From Mesostigma viride (lineage: Eukaryota > Streptophyta > Mesostigmatophyceae > Mesostigmatales > Mesostigmataceae), in the NCBI GenBank assembly GCA_009746045.1, contig RPFO01000485.1:418883-478882 (forward strand): a stretch of DNA of 60,000 bases. The letters are read 5' to 3'. Both the position numbers and the translations under genes were made by a program. Position 1 is the first letter of the stretch, and every line of letters begins with the position of its first letter. Shown here one piece after another: positions 29,401-44,400 of this stretch. Under the pieces are notes generated by a model that saw only the letters and a program-made list of their open reading frames with translations, was not told where the DNA came from and did no database searches.

Positions 29401-32400
29401 TGGGTGTTGTGGTTGGCTAGGGCAGGTGGGTGGGTGGTGTGGTTGGCTAGGGCAGGTGGGTGGGTGGTGTGGTTGGCTAGGGCAGGTGGGTGGGTGGTGT
29501 GGTTGGCTAGGGCAGGTGGGTGTTGTGGTTGGCTAGGGCAGGTGGGTGGGTGTTGTGGTTGGCTAGGGCAGGTGGGTGGGTGGTGTGGTCGGCTAGGGCA
29601 GGTGGGTGTTGTGGTCGGCTAGGGCAGGTGGGTGGGTGGTGGCTAGGGCAGGTGGGTGGGTGGTGTGGTTGGCTAGGGCAGGTGGGTGGGTGGTGTGGTC
29701 GGCTAGGGCAGGTGGGCGGGTGGTGTGGTTGGCTAGGGCAGGTGGGTGGGTGGTGGCTAGGGCAGTTGGGCGGGTGGTGTGGTTGGCTAGGGCAGGTAGG
29801 TGGGTGGTGTGGTTGGCTAGGGCAGGTGGGTGGGTGTTGTGGTTGGCTAGGGCAGGTGGGTGGGTGGTGTGGTTGGCTAGGGCAGGTGGGTGGGTGGTGT
29901 GGTCGGCTAGGGCAGGTGGGTGTTGTGGTTGGCTAGGGCAGGTGGGTGGGTGGTGGCGAGGGCAGGTGGGTGGGTGGTGTGGTTGGCTAGGGCAGGTGGG
30001 TGGGTGGTGTGGTTGGCTAGGGCAGGTGGGTGGGTGTTGTGGTTGGCTAGGGCAGTTGGGTGGGTGGTGTGGTTGGCTAGGGCAGGTGGGCGGGTGTGGT
30101 GGTTGGCTAGGGCAGGTGGGCGGGTGGTGTGGTTGGCTAGGGCAGGTGGGCGGGTGGTGTGGTTGGCTAGGGCAGGTGGGTGGGTGGTGTGGTTGGCTAG
30201 GGCAGGTGGGTGGGTGGTGGCGAGGGCAGTTGGGTGGGTGGTGTGGTTGGCTAGGGCAGGTGGGTGGGTGTTGTGGTTGGCTAGGGCAGGTGGGTGGGTG
30301 GTGTGGTTGGCTAGGGCAGGTGGGCGGGTGGTGTGGTTGGCTAGGGCAGGTGGGTGGGTGGTGTGGTTGGCTAGGGCAGGTGGGTGGGTGGTGGCGAGGG
30401 CAGTCGTGAAAGCCAGCCGTGAAAAATCTATGGCGTGTTTTTGTTGTTGGTGGTGTCCAATCATGGTGGCCTTGGTGGTGGTGGCGATGGTGAAGCAGGT
30501 CTATACGTGGGCACTGATCGGCTGCCTCTGTTTGGGGTGTGAGCCACAGCAAGCGGAAGGGTGGGCGAAGGTGGATAGCGCGACAGCATTATGTTTATCC
30601 TGCTTGGTTGTGTGGAGCAGACCGCTTCTTCTGTAGAATACGAGGGGTGCTTGGTTGTGTAGAGCGGACCGCTTCTTCTGTCGAATGCGAGGGGTGATTG
30701 GTTGTGTGGAGCGGGCCGCTTCTTCTGTAGAATGCGAGGGGTGCGCGGTTGTGTGGAGCGGACCGCTTCTTCTGTCGAATGCGAGGGGTGCGCGGTTGTG
30801 TGGAGCGGATCGCTTCTTCTGTCGAATGCGAGGGGTGCGCGGTTGTGTGGAGCGGACCGCTTCTTCTGTCGAATGCGAGGGGTTGTGTGGAGCGGACCGC
30901 AGGCCGTTGTGCCCCCACGCGACCATATGACGACAGTTTACGTTTGCTTACAATTTGCTGCTTGTAAAGATTTGGGCTGATTGCTATCCCGCGCGCCAGT
31001 CCTTTCACTGCTATCCTGCCCGCCCCGCAGCTAAAGCAGCACCCTGCGCAGTTCAGCGGCTACATCCCTGGGGACTACCATGCCTACGTCCGCGACATGA
31101 GCCGGTGCGTGGGGGATGGGAGCGTGCGTGCAGGCATGGGCAAGTGCGTGGGGGATGGGAGCGTGTGTGCAAGCATGGGCAAGTGCGTGGGGGATGGGAG
31201 CGTGTGTGCAAGCATGGGCAAGTGCGTGGGGGATGGGAACGTGCGTGCAAGCATGGGCAAGTGCGTGGGGGATGGGAGCGTGCGTGCAGGCATGGGCAAG
31301 TGCGTGGGGGATGGGAGCGTGTGTGCAAGCATGGGCAAGTGCGTGGGGGATGGGAACGTGCGTGCAAGCATGGGCAAGTGCGTGGGGGATGGGAACGTGC
31401 GTGCAAGCATGGGCAAGTGCGTGGGGGATGGGAGCGTGTGCGCAGGCATGGGCAAGTGCGTGGGGGATGGGAACGTGCGCGCAAGCATGGGCAAGTGCGT
31501 GGGGGATGGGAACGTGCGTGCAAGCATGGGCAAGTGCGTGGGGGATGGGAGCGTGTGTGCAAGCATGGGCAAGTGCGTGGGGGATGGGAGCGTGTGTGCA
31601 AGCATGGGCAAGTGCGTGGGGGATGGGAACGTGCGTGCAAGCATGGGCAAGTGCGTGGGGGATGGGAGCGTGCGTGCAGGCATGGGCAAGTGCGTGGGGG
31701 ATGGGAGCGTGTGTGCAAGCATGGGCAAGTGCGTGGGGGATGGGAACGTGCGTGCAAGCATGGGCAAGTGCGTGGGGGATGGGAACGTGCGTGCAAGCAT
31801 GGGCAAGTGCGTGGGGGATGGGAGCGTGTGCGCAGGCATGGGCAAGTGCGTGGGGGATGGGAACGTGTGTGCAGGCATGGGCAAGTGCGTGGGGGATGGG
31901 AACGTGCGTGCAGGCATGGGCAAGTGCGTGGGGGATGGGAGCGTGCGCGCAAGCATGGGCAAGTGCGTGGGGGATGGGAACGTGCGTGCAGGCATGGGCA
32001 AGTGCGTGGGGGATGGGAACGTGCGTGCAGGCATGGGCAAGTGCGTGGGGGATGGGAACGTGCGCGCAAGCATGGGCAAGTGCGTGGGGGATGGGAACGT
32101 GCGCGCAGGCATGGGCAAGTGCGTGGGGGATGGGAACGTGTGTGCAGGCATGGGCAAGTGCGTGGGGGATGGGAACGTGCGCGCAAGCATGGGCAAGTGC
32201 GTGGGGGATGGGAACGTGCGCGCAAGCATGGGCAAGTGCGTGGGGGATGGGAACGTGCGCGCAAGCATGGGCAAGTGCGTGGGGGATGGGAACGTGCGCG
32301 CAAGCATGGGCAAGTGCGTGGGGGATGGGAACGTGCGTGCAAGCATGGGCAAGTGCGTGGGGGATGGGAGCGTGTGCGCAGGCATGGGCAAGTGCGTGGG

Positions 32401-35400
32401 GGATGGGAACGTGCGTGCAGGCATGGGCAAGTGCGTGGGGGATGGGAACGTGTGTGCAAGCATGGGCAAGTGCGTGGGGGATGGGAACGTGCGCGCAGGC
32501 ATGGGCAAGTGCGTGGGGGATGGGAGCGTGCGCGCAAGCATGGGCAAGTGCGTGGGGGATGGGAACGTGTGTGCAAGCATGGGCAAGTGCGTGGGGGATG
32601 GGAGCGTGTGTGCAGGCATGGGCAAGTGCGTGGGGGATGGGAACGTGCGTGCAGGCATGGGCAAGTGCGTGGGGGATGGGAGCGTGCGCGCAAGCATGGG
32701 CAAGTGCGTGGGGGATGGGAACGTGCGTGCAGGCATGGGCAAGTGCGTGGGGGATGGGAACGTGCGTGCAGGCATGGGCAAGTGCGTGGGGGATGGGAAC
32801 GTGTGTGCAGGCATGGGCAAGTGCGTGGGGGATGGGAGCGTGTGTGCAGGCATGGGCAAGTGCGTGGGGGATGGGAGCGTGTGTGCAGGCATGGGCAAGT
32901 GCGTGGGGGATGGGAGCGTGTGTGCAGGCATGGGCAAGTGCGTGGGGGATGGGAGCGTGCGTGCAGGCATGGGCAAGTGCGTGGGGGATGGGAACGTGCG
33001 CGCAACGTGAGCAGCAAGGGGTGTGAGTATTAGGCGTGCCCCACCGCCTGCCTGTTCTTTGCCTTTGCCTCTTCCCTTTGCCTTCTGTCACGGATGGGCC
33101 TCATCTCCCAGGGGCTCCGTCATCCCGCTGCGCTGATATCTTGGTGGCTGCCGCCTCCGTGGCTGCTGCCCCAACGTCTTCCTTGCCGTGCTCCGTGGCT
33201 GCTGCCTTGCCGTGCGTAGTGTTGCCAGATCCTCACGCCATCCTTGTTGGCCGTCCTAGCACCCGGCGGCCGCACCCTGAATCTGTAGGGCGTGGCTGCA
33301 GCATCTTTTCCGGCGTTGCAGCGCCCCCATGGTTGAAATGGTGGCGCACGTCGCTCGCGGCTAGAGTCCTTGCCCGGCGACACCCGTGTGCAGCGCCCCT
33401 ACCATGTGTACCGAGTGCACGTATCTTCCCCACTGACATCGGTTGGTGGCGCTTGGCCGTCCGTGCGGCATGTCTCGGGGTGGGCGGGCGGTTGGGGTCA
33501 TGCGCCCTCAAGGGGAAAAGTCCATGGGGAGGGGCCGCGCAGGCGCTGCTCCTGCTGGGAGGGGGCTTCTGACACTTGATTGTTGTACATGTGCTGGTGG
33601 GGGGCGATGGCGTGCCACCACTCTCGTCCTGCTCCTACGCTGTTGTACTCTTTTGCAGTTATGTCATTCCTGCGCTGTGTGTTTCAGTACCACCGCTCGC
33701 ATTGGCACTGTGTAATAGGGAGGCTTCTTGTTAAAGCCTTCTACCCCCTTCTGCCTTTTGCCCCTGGATTCACACACTGGCTTTCCGTGCTGGCTTTACC
33801 GGTGACGATGCGTCGGATGGCCTCGAAAAAATGCATGTGCATGCGTGCATGCTCCGTCTGCTTCCTGGCCATGCAGGTCGGGCACCTGGGGGGACCACAT
33901 CACCCTGCAGGCGGTCGCGGACGTGGTGGGTTTCCTCACATCTCGTGGTATATGGATGCTCGCTAGGCTACGACATGGACGCCTGCTTGGCCCGTCCCTA
34001 CCAGCGCAGGACGGGTCTTTCTGTGACCACCTGTAGCCTGCTCTCGTATTCGTGATCATCATAACCACACCACCCCTCATTGTGGCCACCTGTAGCCTGC
34101 TCTCGTATTCGTGATCATCATAACCACACCACCCCTCATTGTGGCCACCTGTAGCCTGCTCTCGTATTCGTGATCATCATAACCACACCACCCCTCATTG
34201 TGACCACCTGTAGCCTGCTCTCGTATTCGTGATCATCATAACCACACCACCCCTCATTGTGGCCACCTGTAGCCTGCTCTCGTATTCGTGATCATCATAA
34301 CCACACCACCCCTCATTGTGACCACCTGTAGCCTGCTCTCGTATTCGTGATCATCATAACCACACCACCCCTCATTGTGACCACCTGTAGCCTGCTCTCG
34401 TATTCGTGATCATCATAACCACACCACCCCTCATTGTGACCACCTGTAGCCTGCTCTCGTATTCGTGATCATCATAACCACACCACCCCTCATTGTGACC
34501 ACCTGTAGCCTGCTCTCGTATTCGTGATCATCATAACCACACCACCCCTCATTGTGACCACCTGTAGCCTGCTCTCGTATTCGTGATCATCATAACCACA
34601 CCACCCCTCATTGTGGCCACCTGTAGCCTGCTCTCGTATTCGTGATCATCATAACCACACCACCCCTCATTGTGGCCACCTGTAGCCTGCTCTCGTATTC
34701 GTGATCATCATAACCACACCACCCCTCATTGTGACCACCTGTAGCCTGCTCTCGTATTCGTGATCATCATAACCACACCACCCCTCATTGTGACCACCTG
34801 TAGCCTGCTCTCGTATTCGTGATCATCATAACCACACCACCCCTCATTGTGGCCACCTGTAGCCTGCTCTCGTATTCGTGATCATCATAACCACACCACC
34901 CCTCATTGTGGCCACCTGTAGCCTGCTCTCGTATTCGTGATCATCATAACCACACCACCCCTCATTGTGACCACCTGTAGCCTGCTCTCGTATTCGTGAT
35001 CATCATAACCACACCACCCCTCATTGTGGCCACCTGTAGCCTGCTCTCGTATTCGTGATCATCATAACCACACCACCCCTCATTGTGACCACCTGTAGCC
35101 TGCTCTCGTATTCGTGATCATCATAACCACACCACCCCTCATTGTGACCACCTGTAGCCTGCTCTCGTATTCGTGATCATCATAACCACACCACCCCTCA
35201 TTGTGACCACCTGTAGCCTGCTCTCGTATTCGTGATCATCATAACCACACCACCCCTCATTGTGGCCACCTGTAGCCTGCTCTCGTATTCGTGATCATCA
35301 TAACCACACCACCCCTCATTGTGACCACCTGTAGCCTGCTCTCGTATTCGTGATCATCATAACCACACCACCCCTCATTGTGACCACCTGTAGCCTGCTC

Positions 35401-38400
35401 TCGTATTCGTGATCATCATAACCACACCACCCCTCATTGTGACCACCTGTAGCCTGCTCTCGTATTCGTGATCATCATAACCACACCACCCCTCATTGTG
35501 ACCACCTGTAGCCTGCTCTCGTATTCGTGATCATCATAACCACACCACCCCTCATTGTGACCACCTGTAGCCTGCTCTCGTATTCGTGATCATCATAACC
35601 ACACCACCCCTCATTGTGACCACCTGTAGCCTGCTCTCGTATTCGTGATCATCATAACCACACCACCCCTCATTGTGACCACCTGTAGCCTGCTCTCGTA
35701 TTCGTGATCATCATAACCACACCACCCCTCATTGTGACCACCTGTAGCCTGCTCTCGTATTCGTGATCATCATAACCACACCACCCCTCATTGTGACCAC
35801 CTGTAGCCTGCTCTCGTATTCGTGATCATCATAACCACACCACCCCTCATTGTGACCACCTGTAGCCTGCTCTCGTATTCGTGATCATCATAACCACACC
35901 ACCCCTCATTGTGACCACCTGTAGCCTGCTCTCGTATTCGTGATCATCATAACCACACCACCCCTCATTGTGACCACCTGTAGCCTGCTCTCGTATTCGT
36001 GATCATCATAACCACACCACCCCTCATTGTGACCACCTGTAGCCTGCTCTCGTATTCGTGATCATCATAACCACACCACCCCTCATTGTGACCACCTGTA
36101 GCCTGCTCTCGTATTCGTGATCATCATAACCACACCACCCCTCATTGTGACCACCTGTAGCCTGCTCTCGTATTCGTGATCATCATAACCACACCACCCC
36201 TCATTGTGACCACCTGTAGCCTGCTCTCGTATTCGTGATCATCATAACCACACCACCCCTCATTGTGACCACCTGTAGCCTGCTCTCGTATTCGTGATCA
36301 TCATAACCACACCACCCCTCATTGTGACCACCTGTAGCCTGCTCTCGTATTCGTGATCATCATAACCACACCACCCCTCATTGTGACCACCTGTAGCCTG
36401 CTCTCGTATTCGTGATCATCATAACCACACCACCCCTCATTGTGACCACCTGTAGCCTGCTCTCGTATTCGTGATCATCATAACCACACCACCCCTCATT
36501 GTGACCACCTGTAGCCTGCTCTCGTATTCGTGATCATCATAACCACACCACCCCTCATTGTGACCACCTGTAGCCTGCTCTCGTATTCGTGATCATCATA
36601 ACCACACCACCCCTCATTGTGACCACCTGTAGCCTGCTCTCGTATTCGTGATCATCATAACCACACCACCCCTCATTGTGACCACCTGTAGCCTGCTCTC
36701 GTATTCGTGATCATCATAACCACACCACCCCTCATTGTGACCACCTGTAGCCTGCTCTCGTATTCGTGATCATCATAACCACACCACCCCTCATTGTGAC
36801 CACCTGTAGCCTGCTCTCGTATTCGTGATCATCATAACCACACCACCCCTCATTGTGACCACCTGTAGCCTGCTCTCGTATTCGTGATCATCATAACCAC
36901 ACCACCCCTCATTGTGACCACCTGTAGCCTGCTCTCGTATTCGTGATCATCATAACCACACCACCCCTCATTGTGACCACCTGTAGCCTGCTCTCGTATT
37001 CGTGATCATCATAACCACACCACCCCTCATTGTGACCACCTGTAGCCTGCTCTCGTATTCGTGATCATCATAACCACACCACCCCTCATTGTGACCACCT
37101 GTAGCCTGCTCTCGTATTCGTGATCATCATAACCACACCACCCCTCATTGTGACCACCTGTAGCCTGCTCTCGTATTCGTGATCATCATAACCACACCAC
37201 CCCTCATTGTGGCCACCTGTAGCCTGCTCTCGTATTCGTGATCATCATAACCACACCACCCCTCATTGTGACCACCTGTAGCCTGCTCTCGTATTCGTGA
37301 TCATCATAACCACACCACCCCTCATTGTGACCACCTGTAGCCTGCTCTCGTATTCGTGATCATCATAACCACACCACCCCTCATTGTGACCACCTGTAGC
37401 CTGCTCTCGTATTCGTGATCATCATAACCACACCACCCCTCATTGTGACCACCTGTAGCCTGCTCTCGTATTCGTGATCATCATAACCACACCACCCCTC
37501 ATTGTGACCACCTGTAGCCTGCTCTCGTATTCGTGATCATCATAACCACACCACCCCTCATTGTGGCCACCTGTAGCCTGCTCTCGTATTCGTGATCATC
37601 ATAACCACACCACCCCTCATTGTGACCACCTGTAGCCTGCTCTCGTATTCGTGATCATCATAACCACACCACCCCTCATTGTGACCACCTGTAGCCTGCT
37701 CTCGTATTCGTGATCATCATAACCACACCACCCCTCATTGTGACCACCTGTAGCCTGCTCTCGTATTCGTGATCATCATAACCACACCACCCCTCATTGT
37801 GACCACCTGTAGCCTGCTCTCGTATTCGTGATCATCATAACCACACCACCCCTCATTGTGACCACCTGTAGCCTGCTCTCGTATTCGTGATCATCATAAC
37901 CACACCACCCCTCATTGTGACCACCTGTAGCCTGCTCTCGTATTCGTGATCATCATAACCACACCACCCCTCATTGTGACCACCTGTAGCCTGCTCTCGT
38001 ATTCGTGATCATCATAACCACACCACCCCTCATTGTGACCACCTGTAGCCTGCTCTCGTATTCGTGATCATCATAACCACACCACCCCTCATTGTGACCA
38101 CCTGTAGCCTGCTCTCGTATTCGTGATCATCATAACCACACCACCCCTCATTGTGACCACCTGTAGCCTGCTCTCGTATTCGTGATCATCATAACCACAC
38201 CACCCCTCATTGTGACCACCTGTAGCCTGCTCTCGTATTCGTGATCATCATAACCACACCACCCCTCATTGTGACCACCTGTAGCCTGCTCTCGTATTCG
38301 TGATCATCATAACCACACCACCCCTCATTGTGACCACCTGTAGCCTGCTCTCGTATTCGTGATCATCATAACCACACCACCCCTCATTGTGACCACCTGT

Positions 38401-41400
38401 AGCCTGCTCTCGTATTCGTGATCATCATAACCACACCACCCCTCATTGTGACCACCTGTAGCCTGCTCTCGTATTCGTGATCATCATAACCACACCACCC
38501 CTCATTGTGACCACCTGTAGCCTGCTCTCGTATTCGTGATCATCATAACCACACCACCCCTCATTGTGACCACCTGTAGCCTGCTCTCGTATTCGTGATC
38601 ATCATAACCACACCACCCCTCATTGTGACCACCTGTAGCCTGCTCTCGTATTCGTGATCATCATAACCACACCACCCCTCATTGTGACCACCTGTAGCCT
38701 GCTCTCGTATTCGTGATCATCATAACCACACCACCCCTCATTGTGACCACCTGTAGCCTGCTCTCGTATTCGTGATCATCATAACCACACCACCCCTCAT
38801 TGTGGCCACCTGTAGCCTGCTCTCGTATTCGTGATCATCATAACCACACCACCCCTCATTGTGACCACCTGTAGCCTGCTCTCGTATTCGTGATCATCAT
38901 AACCACACCACCCCTCATTGTGACCACCTGTAGCCTGCTCTCGTATTCGTGATCATCATAACCACACCACCCCTCATTGTGACCACCTGTAGCCTGCTCT
39001 CGTATTCGTGATCATCATAACCACACCACCCCTCATTGTGACCACCTGTAGCCTGCTCTCGTATTCGTGATCATCATAACCACACCACCCCTCATTGTGA
39101 CCACCTGTAGCCTGCTCTCGTATTCGTGATCATCATAACCACACCACCCCTCATTGTGACCACCTGTAGCCTGCTCTCGTATTCGTGATCATCATAACCA
39201 CACCACCCCTCATTGTGACCACCTGTAGCCTGCTCTCGTATTCGTGATCATCATAACCACACCACCCCTCATTGTGACCACCTGTAGCCTGCTCTCGTAT
39301 TCGTGATCATCATAACCACACCACCCCTCATTGTGACCACCTGTAGCCTGCTCTCGTATTCGTGATCATCATAACCACACCACCCCTCATTGTGACCACC
39401 TGTAGCCTGCTCTCGTATTCGTGATCATCATAACCACACCACCCCTCATTGTGACCACCTGTAGCCTGCTCTCGTATTCGTGATCATCATAACCACACCA
39501 CCCCTCATTGTGACCACCTGTAGCCTGCTCTCGTATTCGTGATCATCATAACCACACCACCCCTCATTGTGACCACCTGTAGCCTGCTCTCGTATTCGTG
39601 ATCATCATAACCACACCACCCCTCATTGTGACCACCTGTAGCCTGCTCTCGTATTCGTGATCATCATAACCACACCACCCCTCATTGTGGCCACCTGTAG
39701 CCTGCTCTCGTATTCGTGATCATCATAACCACACCACCCCTCATTGTGACCACCTGTAGCCTGCTCTCGTATTCGTGATCATCATAACCACACCACCCCT
39801 CATTGTGACCACCTGTAGCCTGCTCTCGTATTCGTGATCATCATAACCACACCACCCCTCATTGTGACCACCTGTAGCCTGCTCTCGTATTCGTGATCAT
39901 CATAACCACACCACCCCTCATTGTGGCCACCTGTAGCCTGCTCTCGTATTCGTGATCATCATAACCACACCACCCCTCATTGTGACCACCTGTAGCCTGC
40001 TCTCGTATTCGTGATCATCATAACCACACCACCCCTCATTGTGACCACCTGTAGCCTGCTCTCGTATTCGTGATCATCATAACCACACCACCCCTCATTG
40101 TGACCACCTGTAGCCTGCTCTCGTATTCGTGATCATCATAACCACACCACCCCTCATTGTGACCACCTGTAGCCTGCTCTCGTATTCGTGATCATCATAA
40201 CCACACCACCCCTCATTGTGACCACCTGTAGCCTGCTCTCGTATTCGTGATCATCATAACCACACCACCCCTCATTGTGACCACCTGTAGCCTGCTCTCG
40301 TATTCGTGATCATCATAACCACACCACCCCTCATTGTGACCACCTGTAGCCTGCTCTCGTATTCGTGATCATCATAACCACACCACCCCTCATTGTGACC
40401 ACCTGTAGCCTGCTCTCGTATTCGTGATCATCATAACCACACCACCCCTCATTGTGACCACCTGTAGCCTGCTCTCGTATTCGTGATCATCATAACCACA
40501 CCACCCCTCATTGTGACCACCTGTAGCCTGCTCTCGTATTCGTGATCATCATAACCACACCACCCCTCATTGTGACCACCTGTAGCCTGCTCTCGTATTC
40601 GTGATCATCATAACCACACCACCCCTCATTGTGACCACCTGTAGCCTGCTCTCGTATTCGTGATCATCATAACCACACCACCCCTCATTGTGACCACCTG
40701 TAGCCTGCTCTCGTATTCGTGATCATCATAACCACACCACCCCTCATTGTGACCACCTGTAGCCTGCTCTCGTATTCGTGATCATCATAACCACACCACC
40801 CCTCATTGTGACCACCTGTAGCCTGCTCTCGTATTCGTGATCATCATAACCACACCACCCCTCATTGTGACCACCTGTAGCCTGCTCTCGTATTCGTGAT
40901 CATCATAACCACACCACCCCTCATTGTGACCACCTGTAGCCTGCTCTCGTATTCGTGATCATCATAACCACACCACCCCTCATTGTGACCACCTGTAGCC
41001 TGCTCTCGTATTCGTGATCATCATAACCACACCACCCCTCATTGTGACCACCTGTAGCCTGCTCTCGTATTCGTGATCATCATAACCACACCACCCCTCA
41101 TTGTGACCACCTGTAGCCTGCTCTCGTATTCGTGATCATCATAACCACACCACCCCTCATTGTGGCCACCTGTAGCCTGCTCTCGTATTCGTGATCATCA
41201 TAACCACACCACCCCTCATTGTGGCCACCTGTAGCCTGCTCTCGTATTCGTGATCATCATAACCACACCACCCCTCATTGTGACCACCTGTAGCCTGCTC
41301 TCGTATTCGTGATCATCATAACCACACCACCCCTCATTGTGGCCACCTGTAGCCTGCTCTCGTATTCGTGATCATCATAACCACACCACCCCTCATTGTG

Positions 41401-44400
41401 ACCACCTGTAGCCTGCTCTCGTATTCGTGATCATCATAACCACACCACCCCTCATTGTGGCCACCTGTAGCCTGCTCTCGTATTCGTGATCATCATAACC
41501 ACACCACCCCTCATTGTGGCCACCTGTAGCCTGCTCTCGTATTCGTGATCATCATAACCACACCACCCCTCATTGTGACCACCTGTAGCCTGCTCTCGTA
41601 TTCGTGATCATCATAACCACACCACCCCTCATTGTGGCCACCTGTAGCCTGCTCTCGTATTCGTGATCATCATAACCACACCACCCCTCATTGTGACCAC
41701 CTGTAGCCTGCTCTCGTATTCGTGATCATCATAACCACACCACCCCTCATTGTGACCACCTGTAGCCTGCTCTCGTATTCGTGATCATCATAACCACACC
41801 ACCCCTCATTGTGACCACCTGTAGCCTGCTCTCGTATTCGTGATCATCATAACCACACCACCCCTCATTGTGACCACCTGTAGCCTGCTCTCGTATTCGT
41901 GATCATCATAACCACACCACCCCTCATTGTGACCACCTGTAGCCTGCTCTCGTATTCGTGATCATCATAACCACACCACCCCTCATTGTGACCACCTGTA
42001 GCCTGCTCTCGTATTCGTGATCATCATAACCACACCACCCCTCATTGTGGCCACCTGTAGCCTGCTCTCGTATTCGTGATCATCATAACCACACCACCCC
42101 TCATTGTGACCACCTGTAGCCTGCTCTCGTATTCGTGATCATCATAACCACACCACCCCTCATTGTGGCCACCTGTAGCCTGCTCTCGTATTCGTGATCA
42201 TCATAACCACACCACCCCTCATTGTGACCACCTGTAGCCTGCTCTCGTATTCGTGATCATCATAACCACACCACCCCTCATTGTGACCACCTGTAGCCTG
42301 CTCTCGTATTCGTGATCATCATAACCACACCACCCCTCATTGTGACCACCTGTAGCCTGCTCTCGTATTCGTGATCATCATAACCACACCACCCCTCATT
42401 GTGGCCACCTGTAGCCTGCTCTCGTATTCGTGATCATCATAACCACACCACCCCTCATTGTGGCCACCTGTAGCCTGCTCTCGTATTCGTGATCATCATA
42501 ACCACACCACCCCTCATTGTGACCACCTGTAGCCTGCTCTCGTATTCGTGATCATCATAACCACACCACCCCTCATTGTGGCCACCTGTAGCCTGCTCTC
42601 GTATTCGTGATCATCATAACCACACCACCCCTCATTGTGACCACCTGTAGCCTGCTCTCGTATTCGTGATCATCATAACCACACCACCCCTCATTGTGGC
42701 CACCTGTAGCCTGCTCTCGTATTCGTGATCATCATAACCACACCACCCCTCATTGTGGCCACCTGTAGCCTGCTCTCGTATTCGTGATCATCATAACCAC
42801 ACCACCCCTCATTGTGACCACCTGTAGCCTGCTCTCGTATTCGTGATCATCATAACCACACCACCCCTCATTGTGGCCACCTGTAGCCTGCTCTCGTATT
42901 CGTGATCATCATAACCACACCACCCCTCATTGTGGCCACCTGTAGCCTGCTCTCGTATTCGTGATCATCATAACCACACCACCCCTCATTGTGACCACCT
43001 GTAGCCTGCTCTCGTATTCGTGATCATCATAACCACACCACCCCTCATTGTGGCCACCTGTAGCCTGCTCTCGTATTCGTGATCATCATAACCACACCAC
43101 CCCTCATTGTGACCACCTGTAGCCTGCTCTCGTATTCGTGATCATCATAACCACACCACCCCTCATTGTGGCCACCTGTAGCCTGCTCTCGTATTCGTGA
43201 TCATCATAACCACACCACCCCTCATTGTGACCACCTGTAGCCTGCTCTCGTATTCGTGATCATCATAACCACACCACCCCTCATTGTGGCCACCTGTAGC
43301 CTGCTCTCGTATTCGTGATCATCATAACCACACCACCCCTCATTGTGACCACCTGTAGCCTGCTCTCGTATTCGTGATCATCATAACCACACCACCCCTC
43401 ATTGTGGCCACCTGTAGCCTGCTCTCGTATTCGTGATCATCATAACCACACCACCCCTCATTGTGGCCACCTGTAGCCTGCTCTCGTATTCGTGATCATC
43501 ATAACCACACCACCCCTCATTGTGGCCACCTGTAGCCTGCTCTCGTATTCGTGATCATCATAACCACACCACCCCTCATTGTGACCACCTGTAGCCTGCT
43601 CTCGTATTCGTGATCATCATAACCACACCACCCCTCATTGTGACCACCTGTAGCCTGCTCTCGTATTCGTGATCATCATAACCACACCACCCCTCATTGT
43701 GGCCACCTGTAGCCTGCTCTCGTATTCGTGATCATCATAACCACACCACCCCTCATTGTGACCACCTGTAGCCTGCTCTCGTATTCGTGATCATCATAAC
43801 CACACCACCCCTCATTGTGACCACCTGTAGCCTGCTCTCGTATTCGTGATCATCATAACCACACCACCCCTCATTGTGGCCACCTGTAGCCTGCTCTCGT
43901 ATTCGTGATCATCATAACCACACCACCCCTCATTGTGGCCACCTGTAGCCTGCTCTCGTATTCGTGATCATCATAACCACACCACCCCTCATTGTGGCCA
44001 CCTGTAGCCTGCTCTCGTATTCGTGATCATCATAACCACACCACCCCTCATTGTGGCCACCTGTAGCCTGCTCTCGTATTCGTGATCATCATAACCACAC
44101 CACCCCTCATTGTGACCACCTGTAGCCTGCTCTCGTATTCGTGATCATCATAACCACACCACCCCTCATTGTGGCCACCTGTAGCCTGCTCTCGTATTCG
44201 TGATCATCATAACCACACCACCCCTCATTGTGACCACCTGTAGCCTGCTCTCGTATTCGTGATCATCATAACCACACCACCCCTCATTGTGGCCACCTGT
44301 AGCCTGCTCTCGTATTCGTGATCATCATAACCACACCACCCCTCATTGTGACCACCTGTAGCCTGCTCTCGTATTCGTGATCATCATAACCACACCACCC

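Noticed and set aside
28601-30636. Gly/Trp-rich and Pro/His-rich frames over the 30-bp array
   Set aside because: Repeat artefact within OTU intron 4; frames overlap on both strands.
30955-33091. Frames of 630-692 codons on both strands with 13-residue repeats
   Set aside because: The 39-bp unit is a multiple of three without stops. The array begins exactly at an OTU splice donor, so it is intron.
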